64,000 bases of DNA from Nocardioides bizhenqiangii (GTDB lineage Bacteria; Actinomycetota; Actinomycetes; Propionibacteriales; Nocardioidaceae). The stretch spans positions 2,479,501 through 2,543,500 of the forward strand of contig NZ_CP141059.1 in assembly GCF_034661235.1 (NCBI RefSeq), in the 5' to 3' direction. Below, in pieces: positions 62,144 to 64,000 of this stretch. A program made the translations under genes and the position numbers. Under the pieces are notes generated by a model. That model did no database searches and was not told where the DNA came from. It saw nothing but the letters and a program-made list of their open reading frames with translations. How positions within the stretch are numbered: the stretch's first letter is position 1; each line of letters opens with the position of its first letter.

Positions 62144-63130
62144 ATGACGACTGCATTGCTGAACAGGGCGAAGGCCGGCGACGGCGCCGCCTTCCAGGAG
62201 CTGATCGACCCGTTCCGCCGCGAGTTGCACGTGCATTGCTACCGGATGCTCGGGTCGTACCAAGACGCCGAGGACGTGCTGCAGGAGACACTGCTTGCGG
62301 CATGGACCGGCTTGGCGCGGTTCGAGGGACGCTCGTCGCTGCGGACCTGGCTCTACCGGATAGCCACCAACTCATGCCTCAACGCCCGCCGGTCCGAGAG
62401 TCGGCGGCCACCGAAGGAGTGGGACGTGCCACACGTTCAACCGCCGGAGCCCACGCGGCTCGGGGAGGTCCCGTGGCTGGAGCCGTACCCGGATCTCGCT
62501 CTAGCCGGGCTGACGATCCCGCTCGGCCCTGAGGCCCGCTACGAGCAGTCCGAGTCGATGTCACTGGCGTTCGTCACCGCGGTGCAGGTGCTGCCGCCGC
62601 GGCAGGTAGCGGTGCTCGTCCTGCGCGACGTCCTCGGGTTCCCGGCCCAGGAGGTGGCCGAGATGCTCGAGACGACCGTCAGTGCCGCCAACAGTGCCCT
62701 CAAGCGGGCGCGAGCGACCTTGTACCAGCGTCGCGGCGACCCTCCCGCCGTGACGACGCCGGCGGAGCAGGACCTCATCGAGCGATTCGTGCGGGCGTAC
62801 GGCTCGGCTGACATCGACGGACTCGTCGCACTCCTCACCGACGACATCTTCATCTCGATGCCGCCGCTGCCGTTCGAGTACGAGGGACTTGATGCCGTCG
62901 CCGGGTTCTTTGCCGCCGTCTTCGGCCGCGGTCGGACCGTCGACCTCGTTCCGACCAGCGCCAACGGCCAGCCGGCGTTCGGCGCCTACCTGCGCGGACC
63001 GGACGGGGTGAGCCACGGCAACGGGCTCATCGTGCTGACCTTGAGAGACACCAGGATCTGCGCCATGACCCGTTTCGAGAACGGCGTGCTGCCGCACTTC
63101 GGGTTGCCCCGCTCGCTGCGATCCGAGTAG
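62144..63130 (+). CDS. ECF RNA polymerase sigma factor with SnoaL-like domain
   Basis: A 328-residue sigma factor. Region 2 is FQELIDPFRRELHVHCYRMLGSYQDAEDVLQETLLAAW; region 4 includes LPPRQVAVLVLRDVLGFPAQEVAEMLETTVSAANSALKRARATL. A C-terminal SnoaL/NTF2-like domain (about residues 205-325, DLIERFVRAYGSADIDGLVALLTDD) is typical of SigJ/SigG-like ECFs and controls the factor in cis instead of an anti-sigma protein. ATG at 62144 is preferred to an upstream in-frame start. It is divergent from the DHFR-like/MFS operon and probably activates it. Confidence 0.87.
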   Translation: MTTALLNRAKAGDGAAFQELIDPFRRELHVHCYRMLGSYQDAEDVLQETLLAAWTGLARFEGRSSLRTWLYRIATNSCLNARRSESRRPPKEWDVPHVQPPEPTRLGEVPWLEPYPDLALAGLTIPLGPEARYEQSESMSLAFVTAVQVLPPRQVAVLVLRDVLGFPAQEVAEMLETTVSAANSALKRARATLYQRRGDPPAVTTPAEQDLIERFVRAYGSADIDGLVALLTDDIFISMPPLPFEYEGLDAVAGFFAAVFGRGRTVDLVPTSANGQPAFGAYLRGPDGVSHGNGLIVLTLRDTRICAMTRFENGVLPHFGLPRSLRSE

Positions 63131-63252
63131 GCGACGCGCGCAGCGTCGGCCGGGCGGGCGAGGTCGGCGCCGGCCTGAGCCGGTCGACCCGGATGTCGCC
63201 CACGTCGCAATCCGCTGGCGACAGCGGCACGGGCTCCCCGATGATGAGCACC

Positions 63253-64000
63253 ATGGATGATCGGGCTCGGTTCCTCGCGGCGTACGACGACCAGCTGCGG
63301 GCCGACGCAGAGACGCCCAGCGCGATCGCGGTGACGGCTCACGGACCGCTGCGGATGGTGACGTTCGCAGGTGGTCGCGGCTTCGTCACCTACCGGGACC
63401 TCGACGGTGCCGACGCCGACGAGATCGGCCGACTCGTTGGCGCGGCGGTGGCGCACTACCAGGCGGATCCCGAGATCACCCGGGTGGAGTGGAAGACGCG
63501 GGGACACGACCACGCCCCCGGACTGCACGAGTGCCTCCTCGACCACGGGTTCGTCGCCGAGGAGACGGAGTCGATCATGATCGGTGAGGCGCGAGGCCTG
63601 GCGGTCGACGTGCCTCTGCCCGACAACGTGACGCTGCGGCAGGTCACCGCGGAGAGCGACGTCCGGGCGATGTGCGCGATGAGCGCGCAGGTGTTCGGCG
63701 ATTCTCCGGCCGAGGAGGTGGCGATGGCTGACGCGTTGCTGAACCGGCTCTCCCTCGACGACGGCATGGAGCTGTGGGTCGCCGAGGTCCAGGGGCAGGT
63801 CGTCTCCGCGGGTCGGCTCGAACCGGTGCCGGGGACCGAGTTCGCCGGCATCTGGGGCGGATCGACCCTGGAGGGGTGGCGTCGTCGGGGGATCTATCGA
63901 GCTCTGACCGCTGCGCGGGCCCGATCGGCACTGCGTCAGGGAAAGACCCTGATCAACAGCGACTCCACCGAGTACTCCCGTCCGATCCTGGAACGGTACG
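63253..64000 (+). CDS. GNAT-family N-acetyltransferase (partial at window edge)
   Basis: An open frame running off the right edge. From ATG 63253 (in-frame ATGs also at 63241 and 63244) it codes MDDRARFLAAYDDQLRADAE, then a beta-alpha region, and from about residue 170 an acetyltransferase core with LWVAEVQGQVVSAGRLEPV and the coenzyme-binding stretch GWRRRGIYRALTAARARSALRQGKTLINSDST. The N-terminal half may be a second, degenerate GNAT module. Its substrate is unknown, and the C-terminus is missing. Confidence 0.72.
   Translation, partial: MDDRARFLAAYDDQLRADAETPSAIAVTAHGPLRMVTFAGGRGFVTYRDLDGADADEIGRLVGAAVAHYQADPEITRVEWKTRGHDHAPGLHECLLDHGFVAEETESIMIGEARGLAVDVPLPDNVTLRQVTAESDVRAMCAMSAQVFGDSPAEEVAMADALLNRLSLDDGMELWVAEVQGQVVSAGRLEPVPGTEFAGIWGGSTLEGWRRRGIYRALTAARARSALRQGKTLINSDSTEYSRPILERY

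Overview
The window is high-GC actinobacterial chromosome, most likely from a Nocardioides-like member of the Propionibacteriales. The grounds are the order gap-pgk-tpiA-secG next to rbpA, the whiA-yvcK-rapZ-uvrC block, mycothiol-dependent and F420-type enzymes, many GTG starts, and REP-like repeats ending in GTCGAGTAGC / GTATCGAGAC. The species is inferred, not proven.

Layout. 1-4.3 kb: housekeeping block on the minus strand (gap, pgk, tpiA, secG, rbpA), with a 21-bp tandem repeat abutting the rbpA stop. 4.3-11.2 kb: a four-gene ABC exporter operon with two ATPases and two very large FtsX-type permeases. 11.2-16.4 kb: whiA, yvcK, rapZ and uvrC. 16.5-24.7 kb: a TTC38-like gene, paired Rieske lipoproteins, uvrA with a mycothiol-dependent isomerase-like gene and a glyoxalase-II-like gene, a TauE/SafE transporter, and cspA with a strong terminator. 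24.7-30.3 kb: an accessory stretch of short, mostly unrecognised genes (two paralogous secreted proteins, a SAM methyltransferase, a DNA methyltransferase, a nucleoside-deoxyribosyltransferase-like protein) separated by related short intergenic hairpins.

30.3-59 kb holds dispersed steroid catabolism modules among ordinary genes: kshA, a small Cys protein and kshB; two acyl-CoA dehydrogenase subunits; fadD19 and echA19; fadD8; an F420-type oxidoreductase; a double DUF35 protein; Ltp4- and Ltp3-like thiolases; and a crotonase. Four perfect matches to the KstR operator pattern TnnAACnnGTTnnA lie at 32941, 44477, 50256 and 54887, each at the promoter of one of these modules. They tie the scattered units into one predicted regulon. 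Several of its genes start so close to the operator, with no Shine-Dalgarno sequence, that leaderless transcripts are likely. KshAB opens the steroid ring. FadD19, EchA19 and the Ltp3/Ltp4-DUF35 module act on the sterol side chain, in particular C24-branched plant sterols.

The remaining genes include a two-component system with downstream membrane genes, secreted beta-propeller proteins, a PQQ-type sugar dehydrogenase with a PA14 domain, a SigE-family ECF sigma factor with a membrane partner, methionine aminopeptidase, and an ECF sigma factor divergent from a DHFR-like/MFS operon. A GNAT gene is cut by the right edge.
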